A stretch of 64,000 bases of DNA from Haliotis asinina (Eukaryota; Mollusca; Gastropoda; Lepetellida; Haliotidae): positions 3,041,501 through 3,105,500 of the forward strand of contig NC_090285.1 of assembly GCF_037392515.1 (NCBI RefSeq), given 5' to 3'. Position 1 is the stretch's first letter. Each line of letters begins with the position of its first letter. Under the pieces are notes generated by a model. The model ran no database searches, had not been told where the DNA came from, and worked only from the letters and a program-made list of their open reading frames with translations. A program made the position numbers and the translations under genes. Positions 48,067 to 58,784 of this stretch are shown here, in pieces.

Positions 48067-51000
48067 GTACGTGGTCGCATTATTTGTTATAAAATGCTGT
48101 TTGTATAATACTGAATTCTGTATACATCATACAGAACACTAACTGTACAAATCATAAAGAGGTCTGATAGTAAACTTTGGTCATCTGTCAGGATGCCACT
48201 GTGAACTTAGAGTTACTCGTTCTCTATGTCGGTACTGCTGACGGCCTTGTTTGTTTCGTGTATGCCACTGTGGGAGGTAGGGTCAGTGTTTCTCTATACC
48301 CGTACTGGTGACGGCCTTGTTTGTTTCCCGTATGCAACGGTGAACATGGGGTCAGTTGGTCTCCATGCCCATACTGATGACGGTATCTTCCCATTATGAC
48401 TACTCCCAGTTTGACTATTAATGAACATGAGCACATGATGAAGCACCCCTATACTTATTACTGTACTGTAGCTGCATAGCTGATTACTCTCCGTTTGTCT
48501 GTCCTTTGAAATAAACCTACAAGGGAGACTCACAGGGCCTATCCGAGGACCCACCCAGCCGCGCGAATATTGGCGGCTCTGAGGAGTTAATTGCGCTTAA
48601 ACCTAAAATCATACATATTGGCGCCCTAGTTTCGTAACCCTTGCACCCGAACACATCAATATCAATATTGGCGTCCTACATCTGGTATGCGCGGTATGCA
48701 CGATACACACGTTAAGAACACGCTCTACTGTGCACGGGGCAGCGTATTGGGGGGGATACAAAACAAACCATGTCAGGCGAATGGGGTTGCTTGAGCAGTG
48801 TCTTTTGTCACTCAAATACATTTTCTGAAGCTTTTGAATGGAAGCACTTCGAGTGTCAGTTTTCATGTGAGTCTGAAAAGGGACAAAAATTATGTAGATG
48901 CAGTTGGGAATTGTTCTTCTGATGAGGATTTGCTGCTTGAGTCGAAAAACCAAATGAGTAGTTGAGCAGATGACGAATTGATGCACAGAAAGTGTACTGG
49001 GTATGGTGGTTGTTTAAAATCTTAAATTAAAAGAAAAAATCATATAATTTAAAAAATATATATGACTACGGCTACAGTGCAACTTGTATGCAATGTATGT
49101 ACATACTGACTGCAGATCAGTGGGTTGTGATGACTGGGAATCGAACCCGCACCACAGGCACTATAACCACTAGGCTATCTCACTGCCCGTAGACGTAATT
49201 AATACGTAAGTGGTGCAGCCTAGGGGTTATAGTGCTTGCGGCGCCGGTTCGGTCCCCGCAAAGGTACAAAGTGTAAAGCTCATGCGTTGTGTTACCCTTT
49301 ATACTGCTACTGCTGCCAAGTCCGTACACTTCGTTGTGGAACATGACGGTGCTTAATTGACATTTGGCAGTTAATGAATGGATGAAAACATTGAGTTTTT
49401 GTTTCCGTATTTCACTAATAGGGGTGTTAGTGTTCTGATTTCTGCGTTAGGACAGATTCAGTTTCAGGGCGCCAGTATTTGAAAGTAGGACTCCAATATA
49501 CGCGCTGAAGTCGCCAGTGTACGAAGCTAGGTCACCAATAAACGAAGCTAGGTCACCAATAAACGACATATACTGGCCTCCTGTTTCGTCCTTATTGGGG
49601 GGATATGTCGTCAGTTTTAGGTTTACATAATGATTAGAAGCCAAGTGAATCGGTGAGTGAGTTTAGTTTTACTGAGCCGCACTCAGCAATATTCCAGCTA
49701 TATGGCGGCGGTCTGTAAACAATCGAGTCTGGACCAGACAATCCAGTGATCAACAACATGAGCATTGATCTGCGCAATTGGGAACCGATGACATGTGTCA
49801 ACCAAGTCAATGATCCTGACCACCTGATCCCGTTAGTCACCTCTTACAACAAGCATAGTCGCCTTTTATGGCAAGCATGAGTTGCTGAAGGCCTATTCTA
49901 CCCTGGAACTTCACGAGTCAGTGAATCGGGAATCTCGTGATCAGTGATTGCTTGTATTGATATTTGGATATAACTTCTCTACTCGGACGATATCTTTGTA
50001 AACCTATAGTTGTTCCAGTGACTATCAGCTCTACACATACGTTCAATGTAAGACACGTTTTATATAACTTGATCTTCGGCAGCAGCTCATTTCGTTGCTA
50101 GGCATAACCAACACCATGGCCAACCTATTCATTATTCAATCATTTACAGCGTATCTGTTTCTATGTCTCGGTATTATATTTTTGGTATTAAATTATTCCA
50201 ATTATGTACCCAGCTGTTGGAACAATGTACTGGAGCGGAGTTTATATAAGCCACTGGGCTTGTTCCTCTATCCAGGCTTCTGCTTTGACAAAATAAAAAT
50301 ATATTGAAACCACATTAAAGCGCCAGAGTATCATTGAGCTGTCAACGGCGGAGCCAGCACAGTGTTTATAAGTCTCTGTCGCTTGTGTTTCCCATACGTG
50401 GAAACATACCACACTAACCATGTAGTGAACATGATATATCGTGTAACTCAATATGTGTGAAAACTCTTTACAACAATGATCTGTGTAATTAGCTGAATAA
50501 ACGTTGGTGGAACACTGTACCTGGTGGAGGAGAGAGAGCTAGTAATTAAAACCCACTTGACTGGTGTTTTGGGCTGGTAGTCAAACTGGGAGTTGTCAAA
50601 ATGGGAATGAATCCTCCCGATGGCCTTGTTTGTTTCCTGAATGCCACGGTGAACATATTGTCAGTTCTCTGTGTCCGTACTGCTGACGGCCTTGTTTGTT
50701 TCCTGTATGCCACTATGCACATATAGTCAGTTGATAGCGATACACGAACCCATCCACTGCTAGCAATGGAAACCTAACAAACTTATCTGAGAATCATGAT
50801 TACTGTCAGCAGTGAAAGGTTTGGTGGAAAGACTACGAGATGGGGAGAACGTCATCTGCGCGGAGGGCTATATGTGGGAGCTGGAGAGAAGAGGTTTTCT
50901 CAGATCCGGGCCCTTTACACCGGAAGTGGTTATAGAGCATCCGGAAAGAGTCAGACAACTGCATGAGGAATTTGTACATGCCGGAAGTGACGTTGTGGAG

Positions 51001-54000
51001 GCTTTTACGGTGAGATACGAATGCAATGTTAATGTTGAAGTACTTACTTTCGATCGACTGCTATGAAAATCATATAAATGGACCTCTGAAAATCAGTGAT
51101 GACACCAGGTGTTCGCGAAAAGAATAGTCTAAAGAGTCCGTCTCCACTCTCCATTTCCGCCTCAGTTCCACGGCATGGGCTATGTGATTGTGTCGTGCTA
51201 TACGAGGTTGTCAATGTCGTTGGTCTTCCAAGGTCTAGATCTAGGACGATCCTTTACTTCGCCGATAACCACGTGCTTTCACGAGCCAAATAATAACCGT
51301 GAGGCTAATGTTCCAGTTAGCACCGATATGGCGTCAAGGCATCCCAGTTCATGAAAATCTCTTTCCCGCAAGTTGGTATGGTATGCGTTCGTGTTTAAGA
51401 GACCCTCTTCCTTTCAGTATTACGGCCACCGAGCAAAGATGCGAATGATTGGAAGGGAAGATGAACTGGAGACGTTAAATCTCGCAGCTCTGGAGATCGC
51501 GCGAGATGTTGCTGACAGAACGGGAACTCTAATGGCTGGAAATCTTTGCAACACGACAATCTATGACCCAGGGAATATTGAAACGATTGAGGAAGTCAAG
51601 TCCATATTTCAAGTGAGAGATGGCGACGTTAAATCTCTTGTATTTAGTATCTCGACTCATTGGCTCTCGTGTGAAGAGGGTAACACAACCAAATCGACAG
51701 AGAGCAGTTTCATAATCAGAGAGACATGCACTCTGCTGGAGACAGAGTCTTTTTAACGATTTCAGTCAAATACTAAGACTATTTTACAGCAAAAGTGACA
51801 GAACCTGTTCTATAATCATAATCTTAAAAGCGCTGGTAAGGACAATTGCGACCTCAAGTGCATAATGTGTTGAAGGATATGTATCGCAGAGAAAAAGTGA
51901 TGAAATTGAAAAAAAGGACATTCGCTACTGAACTTTGAGTATTGGTGCCTGCAGCAATGCGTAACGAAATTTACCTCTGTTGTTAAGTTGACGTACCATG
52001 TCATGTTCTGTTATTACCCTTTCCCCAGGAACAAGTAGAGTGGGCTGTTAAAGGCAAGGCGGACTACTTTATTGCGGAGACGTTTAACTCGTTCGGTGAG
52101 GCCAGCCTCGCTCTGGAGGCCATCCGGAAGTATGGAAAAGGTGATGTTTTATATAGATGCGTAAATATGTGTTGATCCATAACAATATTTATAAATGTTG
52201 TAAAATATAAATTCAATCTCCTTTACACCCCAGGTCTTCCAGCTGTGATCACGATGGCGGCGTATGTCCCAGACAGAACTACAGACGACGTCCCCTTCCC
52301 CCAGGCCATGAGGAGGCTGGAAGAGGAGGGGGCGGCGGTCGTGGGGCTGAACTGTGCCCGGGGACCGGCCACAATGTTGCCACTTCTGAGGCAGATCCGA
52401 CAGGCTTGTAAGGTGAGTGCCCTCTCTGGTGGGTCAGCCGATCGGACAGGTGTGTAAGGCGAGTGCCCTCTCTGGTGGGTCAGCCGATCGGACAGGTGTG
52501 TAAGGTGAGTGCCCTCTCTGGTGGGTCAGCCGATCGGACAGGTGTGTAAGGTGAGTGCCCTCTCTGGTGGGTCAACCGTTCGGACAGGTGTGTAAGATGA
52601 GTGCCCTCTCTGGTGGGTCAACCGTTCGGACAGGTGTGTAAAGTGAGTGCCCTCTCTGGTGGGTCAGCCGTTCGGACAGGTGTGTAAGGTGAGTGCCCTC
52701 TCTGGTGGGTCAGCCGTTCGGACAGGTGTGTAAGGTGAGTGCCCTCTCTGGTGGGTCAACCGATCTGACAGGTGTGTAAGGTGAGTGCCCTCTCTGGTGG
52801 GTCAGCCGTTCGGACAGGTGTGTAAGGTGAGTGCCCTCTCTGGTGGGTCAACCGTTCGGACAGGTGTGTAAGGTGAGTGCCCTCTCTGGTGGGTCAGCCG
52901 TTCGGACAGGTGTGTAAGGTGAGTGCCCTCTCTGGTGGGTCAACCGTTCGGACAGGTGTGTAAGGTGAGTGCCCTCTCCTCCGGAGAGTGGGTCAACCGA
53001 TCTGACAGGTGTGTAAGGTGAGTGCCCTCTCTGGTGGGTCAGCCGTTCGGACAGGTTGTAAGGTGAGTGCCCTCTCTGGTGGGTCAACCGATCGGACAGG
53101 TTGTAAGGTGAGTGCCCTCTCTGGTGGGTCAGCCGTACGCACATGTCTGTAAGGTGAGTGCCCTCTCTGGTGGGTCAACCGATCTGACAGGTTGTAAGGT
53201 GAGTGCCCTCTCTGGTGGGTCAGCCGTACGCACAGGTGTGTAAGGTGAGTGCCCTCTCTGGTGGGTCAGCCGTTCGGACAGGTGTGTAAGGTGAGTGCCC
53301 TCTCTGGTGGGTCAGCCGTTCGGACAGGTGTGTAAGGTGAGTGCCCTCTCTGGTGGGTCAACCGATCTGACAGGTGTGTAAGGTGAGTGCCCTCTCTGGT
53401 GGGTCAACCGATCTGACAGGTGTGTAAGGTGAGTGCCCTCTCTGGTGGGTCAACCGATCGGACAGGTTGTAAAGTGAGTCCAGATTGTCCAGCAGATATC
53501 AAGATATTCCATCCACGTACTATGCCCCAGTCAACCACGTCCAGTCTTCTATGTTAAGGTCTCTTCCTTCCATAGATGTGTACATCTTCAGTTTCTATAC
53601 ATTGTTAATTCACTGGCTTTAATCAACTTACTGCACAGCACATTATGCTAATTTTGCTGATTCTTTATAACACTCAGTATATCCGTACATTTGTCTGAAC
53701 CTTCTTAAATGCCACTGAGAGAAAATCGAGTCATCCGACCCGACAGACCTGTGAGCTCAGCCTACTCTAACAGACCTGTATTCAAGTCTAATTGCTGGCG
53801 GTTCCTGACATTTCTTGGCGGAATTAAAGTTGAGGACCATGCGATCTTCGTCAGATTTAGTAGATTCTTTGTTGGTTTCGTCAAACGGAATTTACTGCTC
53901 AATACTGTGGGTCATCACACTCTAGGAAAATGTTCTAGTTGTTTGTTGTCCTGAGTGAATTCATACTCAGTTAACATAAGAATTTGTATGAAAAATAATC

Positions 54001-55776
54001 ATGCTTTGGAAACAATTGTATTGTGGCCGATGCTTCTTCATATATAAACTAGAAAGGATGTACATTGCTTCATAAAGTAGAAAAATATTTTACTGCCTTC
54101 ATACTTTCATACATTGAGTATTTGTTTTGTCTTTAACACGAATGCTATCTATATTGACTGACCATGGGAAAAAACACACCAGAAATGCATATACATGTAC
54201 CAAGAAAACCAAATGGCCTCGTACCTTCAAATGCCTATCTTTCATCTTTCGTTTGCACTGGGTTACACATGTAAATGCATTGTGCACACACATGTTCTTG
54301 GTAGAATAAGAACTAGTGGGTTGTTGATGACATTTCCTATATGGCCCTTTTCAGTATATCAGAGAATGAAATAAACCCGCTTTTGCAATGTGCTGCATAA
54401 ATTTGAGACTGAATTGTGTGAATGCTATGTATCAGTTTCATGCAGCTGTGTGTGAAAGACCGACCTCTTTAATTGTTTTTCATTATGATGTTATAGTGAG
54501 AGTTAGAACAATTCGATATGTATACACTCTCATATTCACGCTGCACCATACATTGTGTGGCTTGATTCTGTATTGCATGTCTAAGGCTCCATTGGATTAC
54601 AAACACCATCGTCCAGCTGTGATACTGTGTACGATACTTATAATATCGTGACAATCTTTTTTTTTATCCATTTATTATTATTATTATTTTTATTTATTTA
54701 TTTATTTATTTTGGTTGACCTGTTAAGAATGTCTTGCCTTTTTTGGTTTGGTTTTCTTTTCCTTTTGCACTCCTCATGTGTAAGGTCTCAGACATTGGTT
54801 GAATGTCTTGCCTTGGACATGTAATGGCGTTACACAGCACTGAATACGTGTATCTGTATAAAGAGTAGTAATGATAAATATTTACTCGAGACGACGTGAA
54901 GGAATGGATAGGAAAGAATGGGATATCCAAACTGCGACAAAGCTTATGGAAAGTCAAATAAAGTGTTTTTATACAGTTGTAATTATAGCACATCTCATTA
55001 AAATATGAGTAAATATATAGAACATGGCCTCTTTGATACGCCGAAATTCATAAATATTTAACATGAATATCCACAGACAAACTTTGTCTTCAAACGACAC
55101 ATGTATGTCAAAACCATAATTTAATTCTCTACAAGACATGTTTAAAACATACCTATAAATCCAAATACATGATTGGTTGACCGACGTTTCTAAGATCAAT
55201 GCACTGATTAAACTTACACCTTTCTAGAAGTAAGACTGGTTTATTGTCTGTGTGCAGGGCCCTATAGCCGCTCTTCCTGTCATCTTCCGCACCACGCCAC
55301 AACAGAAGTGCTTCCACTGCCTCACAGACCCGGTGACAGGTAGGAACAGGTGTTCATTGTGATACCACCCTCCGCTGTGTGAGACTATTCTTTTATAATC
55401 TGAGTAATCGTGGTTTTTACAACTCCATGCCTGCTCAAGATATGATGTGAAGATATATTTTGAGAGTCTAAATACCATTTTCTTCCCAGGAGCCAAGGCG
55501 TACCCTGCAGAGTTATCTCCCCTGCAGTGCACCCGAGCTGAGATCCGCCAGTTTGCTACAGAAGCGCGGGAGTTGGGCGTACAGTACATCGGTCTGTGTT
55601 GTGGCAGTGCTTCCTACTATCTGAGGGAAGTCGCCATTGTGTACGGTCGTAACCCACAAGCTGCCAGATTTAAACCTGATCTGGCCATGAATCTGGCAAC
55701 AGGAAGCGCACAGTTATTTGAAAGAGGAGATCATGTAAGAAAAGCACGGGCCTTCATGTTTGGGAATATAGAGTAA
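48054..55776 (+). CDS. BHMT: Betaine-homocysteine S-methyltransferase-like gene, copy 1 (7 coding exons, complete)
   Basis: Gene-level entry. The family moves a methyl group from betaine to homocysteine, giving dimethylglycine and methionine, in the cytosol, with a zinc ion held by three cysteines. Exons 48054-48066, 50810-51009, 51418-51612, 52029-52140, 52234-52412, 55258-55339 and 55490-55776 join to 1,068 nt, 355 residues. Visible parts: [20 protein letters not shown] near the N-terminus, the zinc ligand Cys in [10 protein letters not shown], and the Cys pair in [12 protein letters not shown] (human IGGCCG). Glu in YFIAETF fits human Glu159. At human Asp26-Gly27 the sequence reads CAEG, so these residues are Ala-Glu. 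The vertebrate C-terminal dimer arm is missing; the end is shorter than in the 406-residue human enzyme. A related homocysteine methyltransferase with another methyl donor cannot be excluded. Confidence 0.93.
48190..48395 (+). repeat. Minisatellite of about 65 bp, 3 copies (cluster 1)
   Basis: The unit contains GACGGCCTTGTTTGTTTCC, GTATGCCACTGTGAAC and a GTCAGT...CTCTATGCCCGTACTG part. The same unit recurs near 50.61 kb and, inverted, in intron 1 of copy 2. Confidence 0.82.
49118..49345. mobile_element. Two tRNA-like SINE heads in head-to-head orientation
   Basis: On the minus strand 49190 to 49118 reads GATAGCCTAGTGGTTATAGT (A box) and GCGGGTTCGATTCCC (B box). On the plus strand 49210 to 49260 reads GCAGCCTAGGGGTTATAGTG and GCCGGTTCGGTCCCCGC, continuing CTTTATACTGCTACTGC. 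Both heads are of one family and about 20 bp apart, diverging. They are not functional tRNA genes by eye, as the cloverleaf ends do not pair. Confidence 0.6.
49644..49929 (-). mobile_element. Abalone-type SINE with 10-bp target duplication
   Basis: The body is 49654 to 49919, flanked by AGTGAATCGG at 49644 and 49920. It is close to the copy at 36572, with the same CAGCAATATTCCAGCTATAT and CATAGTCGCCTTTTATGGCA segments. It is absent from the equivalent part of copy 2, so it was inserted independently. Confidence 0.9.
50608..50735 (+). repeat. Minisatellite of about 65 bp, 2 copies (cluster 2, next to exon 2)
   Basis: The unit repeats CCTTGTTTGTTTCCTGAATG, CCACGGTGAACATATTGTCA and CTGTGTCCGTACTGCTGACG. 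It ends about 75 bp before exon 2, the same place as the cluster in copy 2, so it predates the gene duplication. Confidence 0.85.
50810..51009 (+). CDS. BHMT: BHMT-like copy 1 exon 2
   Basis: It encodes [40 protein letters not shown] and on to DVVEAFT; the human counterpart is [20 protein letters not shown]. The acceptor is a tandem CAGCAG, so using the second AG (exon start 50813) removes one Ala without changing frame. The donor is GTGAGA. Confidence 0.93.
51418..51612 (+). CDS. BHMT: BHMT-like copy 1 exon 3
   Basis: The 65 codons start [20 protein letters not shown] and contain [20 protein letters not shown]. The acceptor is CCTTTCAG and the donor GTGAGA. The open frame runs past the donor for about 48 more codons, so a retained intron would give a truncated protein. 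Confidence 0.93.
52029..52140 (+). CDS. BHMT: BHMT-like copy 1 exon 4
   Basis: It encodes [20 protein letters not shown] and [17 protein letters not shown]. The Glu in FIAETF corresponds to human Glu159, a homocysteine-binding residue. The acceptor is TTCCCCAG; the donor is GTGATG. Confidence 0.93.
52234..52412 (+). CDS. BHMT: BHMT-like copy 1 exon 5, first zinc cysteine
   Basis: It encodes [40 protein letters not shown] and C, then [19 protein letters not shown]. The Cys of GLNC is the first zinc ligand of the family. The exon ends GACAGGCTTGTAAG before GTGAGT, and this boundary is repeated in tandem downstream. Its protein sequence is identical to that of copy 2; I count four synonymous base differences. 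Confidence 0.95.
52413..53470 (+). repeat. 46-bp minisatellite of repeated 5' splice sites, 23 copies
   Basis: The array starts at the first intron base. The unit is GTGAGTGCCCTCTCTGGTGG, GTCAGCCGATCGGACAGGTG and TGTAAG. The part GACAGGTGTGTAAG plus GTGAGT copies the exon 5 / intron 5 junction (GACAGGCTTGTAAG, GTGAGT), so nearly every unit carries a consensus donor AAG|GTGAGT. Units are 46 bp or slightly less where GGTTGTAAG replaces GGTGTGTAAG; unit 13 has an extra CTCCGGAGAG. Translation from exon 5 into the first unit meets a stop, so use of a later donor would give a premature stop. Confidence 0.97.
53480..55257 (+). other. Rest of intron 5 of copy 1
   Basis: AT-rich DNA without a recognised element. 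A T/A-rich run with repeated TTTA lies near 54655 to 54710. Copy 2 has only 335 bp for the whole intron, so this 1.8 kb was gained here or lost there. Confidence 0.6.
55258..55339 (+). CDS. BHMT: BHMT-like copy 1 exon 6
   Basis: It encodes [20 protein letters not shown] and CLTDPVTG. The acceptor is TGTGTGCAG and the donor GTAGGA. The DNA is identical to exon 6 of copy 2 over all 82 bases by eye. Confidence 0.93.
55490..55776 (+). CDS. BHMT: BHMT-like copy 1 exon 7, zinc Cys pair and C-terminus
   Basis: It encodes [20 protein letters not shown], then [20 protein letters not shown] with the two adjacent zinc cysteines, and ends [10 protein letters not shown] before TAA. After the Cys pair only about 60 residues remain, so the long dimerisation arm of the vertebrate enzyme is missing or replaced. 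The acceptor is TCTTCCCAG. Confidence 0.95.
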
Positions 55777-55916
55777 TATCAACTCACAGCTCTATGTCTG
55801 TACAAATACTTGTTTCTGCATCATAAATGGTTAAGAACTATATCATGCAATCATGTGGTGATACACATGTCTCTTATTATTGATACACCTGTATCCTTGA
55901 CACGAACAGTTTTAAA
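55777..55916 (+). other. Start of copy 1 3' UTR
   Basis: No canonical AATAAA before the MITE at 55918. A candidate AATAAA lies at 57006, so the transcript may run through the MITE. Uncertain. Confidence 0.35.
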
Positions 55917-55917
55917 T

Positions 55918-56215
55918 AGGGACCGTTCATAATTTATCACCAGGGGAGGCGACGAGGATTGTCAGGGGGTGGGGGGTCATTCATTTTTTAATATAGGGGG
56001 TCAGTTGTTTTGTACAGATATTTTAGGGGGGTGGGTGTCATGTGTTTTGTACATAGAACTCCGTTGTGGGGGGGATGGGGGGAGAGTGTGTGAGTTGGTG
56101 TGTGTGTGTGGGGGGGGCTATTTGTTTTGACCCAAGTGCTACCAGATTTGTACGGGAAAAATATAAAAATCCTCATCACCCCCCACCCCCTTGTGATAAA
56201 TTATTAACGGTCCCT
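55918..56215. mobile_element. MITE of about 298 bp with inverted ends
   Basis: The left end is AGGGACCGTTCATAATTTAT then CACCAGGGG; the right end, reverse-complemented, is AGGGACCGTTAATAATTTAT then CACAAGGGG. The interior is unusually G-rich on the plus strand (GGGGGTGGGGGG, GTGTGTGTGGGGGGGG). Flanking TA on both sides may be the target duplication, but this is not certain. Confidence 0.8.
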
Positions 56216-56349
56216 TAGTACAGTTGAAATATTGTTGTTAATCACCCGGTCCTTTACATAATTTGATGGTTGAGCTGGTCGCCATCCTCAATGGGAGATG
56301 ACTCCTGGGACGTATGTACACCTCACCTTTTCTCTCTCTCTCTCCCTCC

Positions 56350-56380
<31 letters not shown>

Positions 56381-57215
56381 ACGTACCGAGGCTCTCTACC
56401 GTACCGATCACTGGATCGTCTGGTTCAGACGCGCAAGTTGAAACATTACACAACAGTCTCGTTTCCTGTTGACTGGGTTCTGTGTTATGGCTGCAATAAC
56501 CAGTCCATAAGTTTAGACTAATTCTTTTAACTGGATACATAAATATTAACCAGTTACGATTTGATTTATCTAAGCATCTGTGTATGGCAATACCACGATA
56601 CCTCATCAATGATCTGACGCTGCTTGAAAACCACCAAAAAGCCAATACCTTTCATCTAGCCTCTGTTCCCTTGAACGTGGAAAAGATGATACCAGTGATA
56701 CGGCTTTGCCTGTTTCATGTACAGACCTGTACGTACAGGCTCATGGTTACGGAACCACTGTTCACGAGACAATGAATGACTTCCCAGTACTCAACTACTT
56801 CTGTATTGTTCCTTTCTCACAGCTGTCTGTCAATCCACTGTTGCTGTATTATCCATTTGTTGTTATTAGTTAACCTGTTCATGTTAATGCCTCTAGTGTA
56901 CACGTGATGTTGTTCATGATTCACTCGTCGTATATAATTTATTATTCACTCTTGCTAGTCATCGGTATAAGGATCTATAATGCTCAAATGCCAGTGATAC
57001 AGTGTAATAAAGAAACTGTTATCCTCATCCCTTGGTTCACTTTGTATGCTCTTGATGTTATAATATTTAACATAAATGTTTCATGTGGTCCTTGTTGTTG
57101 TATTTAGTGTGGACTTTTACAACATGTATAAAATAGTGGTCCAAATATGGAAGTATGCAATATTCAATATATTTTCTCTATTTTGTTTCCAGTTTGTTGT
57201 GTTTTGACAACTACC
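56216..57215. other. Region between the MITE and the 26-bp array
   Basis: A (CT)n microsatellite lies near 56331 to 56380. A possible poly(A) signal AATAAA is at 57006. No gene recognised. Confidence 0.45.
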
Positions 57216-57224
57216 TAGTTTATG

Positions 57225-57340
57225 TTTATGTAGTATAATCTGCCTCACGTTCTACACAGTATAATCTGCTTCACGTTCTACACAGTATAATCTGCTTCAC
57301 GTTCTACACAGTATAATCTGCTTCACGTTCTACACAGTAT
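57225..57340 (+). repeat. 26-bp minisatellite, about 4 copies
   Basis: The unit is GTATAATCTGCTTCACGTTC plus TACACA. Copies are nearly identical. Confidence 0.85.
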
Positions 57341-57754
57341 GTACATGTTGGCTGACTAGGCCTCGATGAGTAATAACGCACTGTGTTGTACTGACAGTTT
57401 ATCAAAATCGTTTATGCGTATTTGTATTCAATTTACCATCACCATGTTACGGTGATTGATTTTGTGTGTTTTGAGTAATTATGCACCTTATCTTTTGATA
57501 TGTTGTCATAGGTGCTTCACATACTCCAAGTGATATAACAGTTTATATCATAAAACAAGTACAAAGCAATCAGTGTGCCGAGGGAAGGGCAAATTCAGAT
57601 TCTGTTCTTTTTGTGTCACTAGAAGAGAAGGCGATATCCATTGCTTGCATGGTCAGCTTAGAGTACGGTTCATATTTTAATGTAAAACACCTTGATTCAC
57701 TAATTATTTTACTCCAGCCGTTAAATATGCGTATGCAGAATATGTCACTGACCA

Positions 57755-58135
57755 AATGGCCCTGCTCACGCTGCTACAATAGATGGCCCTGCTCACGCTA
57801 CTACAATAGATGGCCCTGCTCACGCTACTACAATAGATGGCCCTGCTCACGCTACTACAATAGATGGCCCTGCTCACGCTACTACAATAGATGGCCCTGC
57901 TCATGCTACTACAATAGATAGCCCTGCTCACGCTACTACAATAGATGACCCTGCTCACGCTACTACAATAGATGGCTCTGCTCACGCTACTACAATAGAT
58001 AGCTCTGCTCACGCTACTACAATAGATGACCCTGCTCACGCTACTACAATAGATGGCTCTGCTCACGCTACTACAATAGATAGCTCTGCTCACGCTACTA
58101 CAATAGATGGCCCTGCTCACGCTACTACAATATAA
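57755..58135 (+). repeat. 27-bp minisatellite, about 14 copies
   Basis: The unit is ATGGCCCTGCTCACGCTACT plus ACAATAG. With 27 = 3 x 9 both strands carry open frames (102 and 138 codons). A block with GATGACC, GATGGCT and GATAGCT variants recurs, so several units were copied together. Confidence 0.9.
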
Positions 58136-58139
58136 TTAT

Positions 58140-58780
58140 TGGTTTTGTTTGGAAACATCAGTTAATTCTCCTGCCTCAATTTAATCTGAATTTGTGAGTC
58201 GGCTTAAATGCATTTATGAACAGAATGGGTACAGTTCACTTCAACACGGCAGCACTTCTATGTCGTAGTCTTACTTCAAAGTGTCATTGTCCAGGGATTT
58301 GCATTTAAATGTAATTAACATTAAAAAGTTTAGAGTAGCACACGCTCAGTTTAGATGTTTTCCACATCAGTTAAGCTGGAAGGTATTATGATGTAGACAG
58401 AAAATATAGACTATGTTTACAGTGCGACATTTACCCATAGCCTATGCTGTCAAGCCAGTGTAAGCTGTAAACTTCAAACACGTCAACATCGGATTGCTTA
58501 TCCGATCCGTCAACATCTTATTGCTAATGCGCCTATCTTCATATATCATGCAGTGCATCTAAAATCAAAACTTTGTATTGCACAACCCGTGTTTTTTTTT
58601 TTGTCACACACATCTAGTTCTAGGTCTATGGTTTACATTTCTGTAATAAACGAATTGAAAAAAAATGATTTTGTGTTACTAACTAAATATTTGCCTGTTG
58701 TACCGCCATGCTGTGAACTCCCTGTGTATGTTCACTTTACTGAATTAAACTAATACAAACATCTAACATTTAGCTCTGCG
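58140..58780. other. AT-rich DNA without recognised features
   Basis: A T-run lies near 58592. The repeated phrase GTCAACATCGGATTGCTTAT / GTCAACATCTTATTGCTAAT near 58483 and 58508 is a short local duplication. Nothing else is supported. Confidence 0.4.
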
Positions 58781-58784
58781 GTTA

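Larger units (their letters stand above)
48067..50809 (+). other. Intron 1 of BHMT-like copy 1, with minisatellite clusters and SINEs
   Basis: Contains the unit family of about 65 bp at 48.19 kb and 50.61 kb, tRNA-like SINE heads at 49.12 to 49.35 kb and a full SINE at 49.65 kb. A short repeat with CGAAGCTAGGTCACCAATAA lies near 49525 to 49565. The rest shows nothing I can name. Confidence 0.6.

Noticed and set aside
49118-49260. Functional tRNA genes
   Set aside because: A and B boxes are present but the acceptor stems do not pair; they fit SINE heads.
56331-56380. (CT)n tract as a splice polypyrimidine tract
   Set aside because: No coding exon follows; it is a simple microsatellite between genes.
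57613-58120. Opposed ORFs of 102 and 138 codons
   Set aside because: Product of the 27-bp array.
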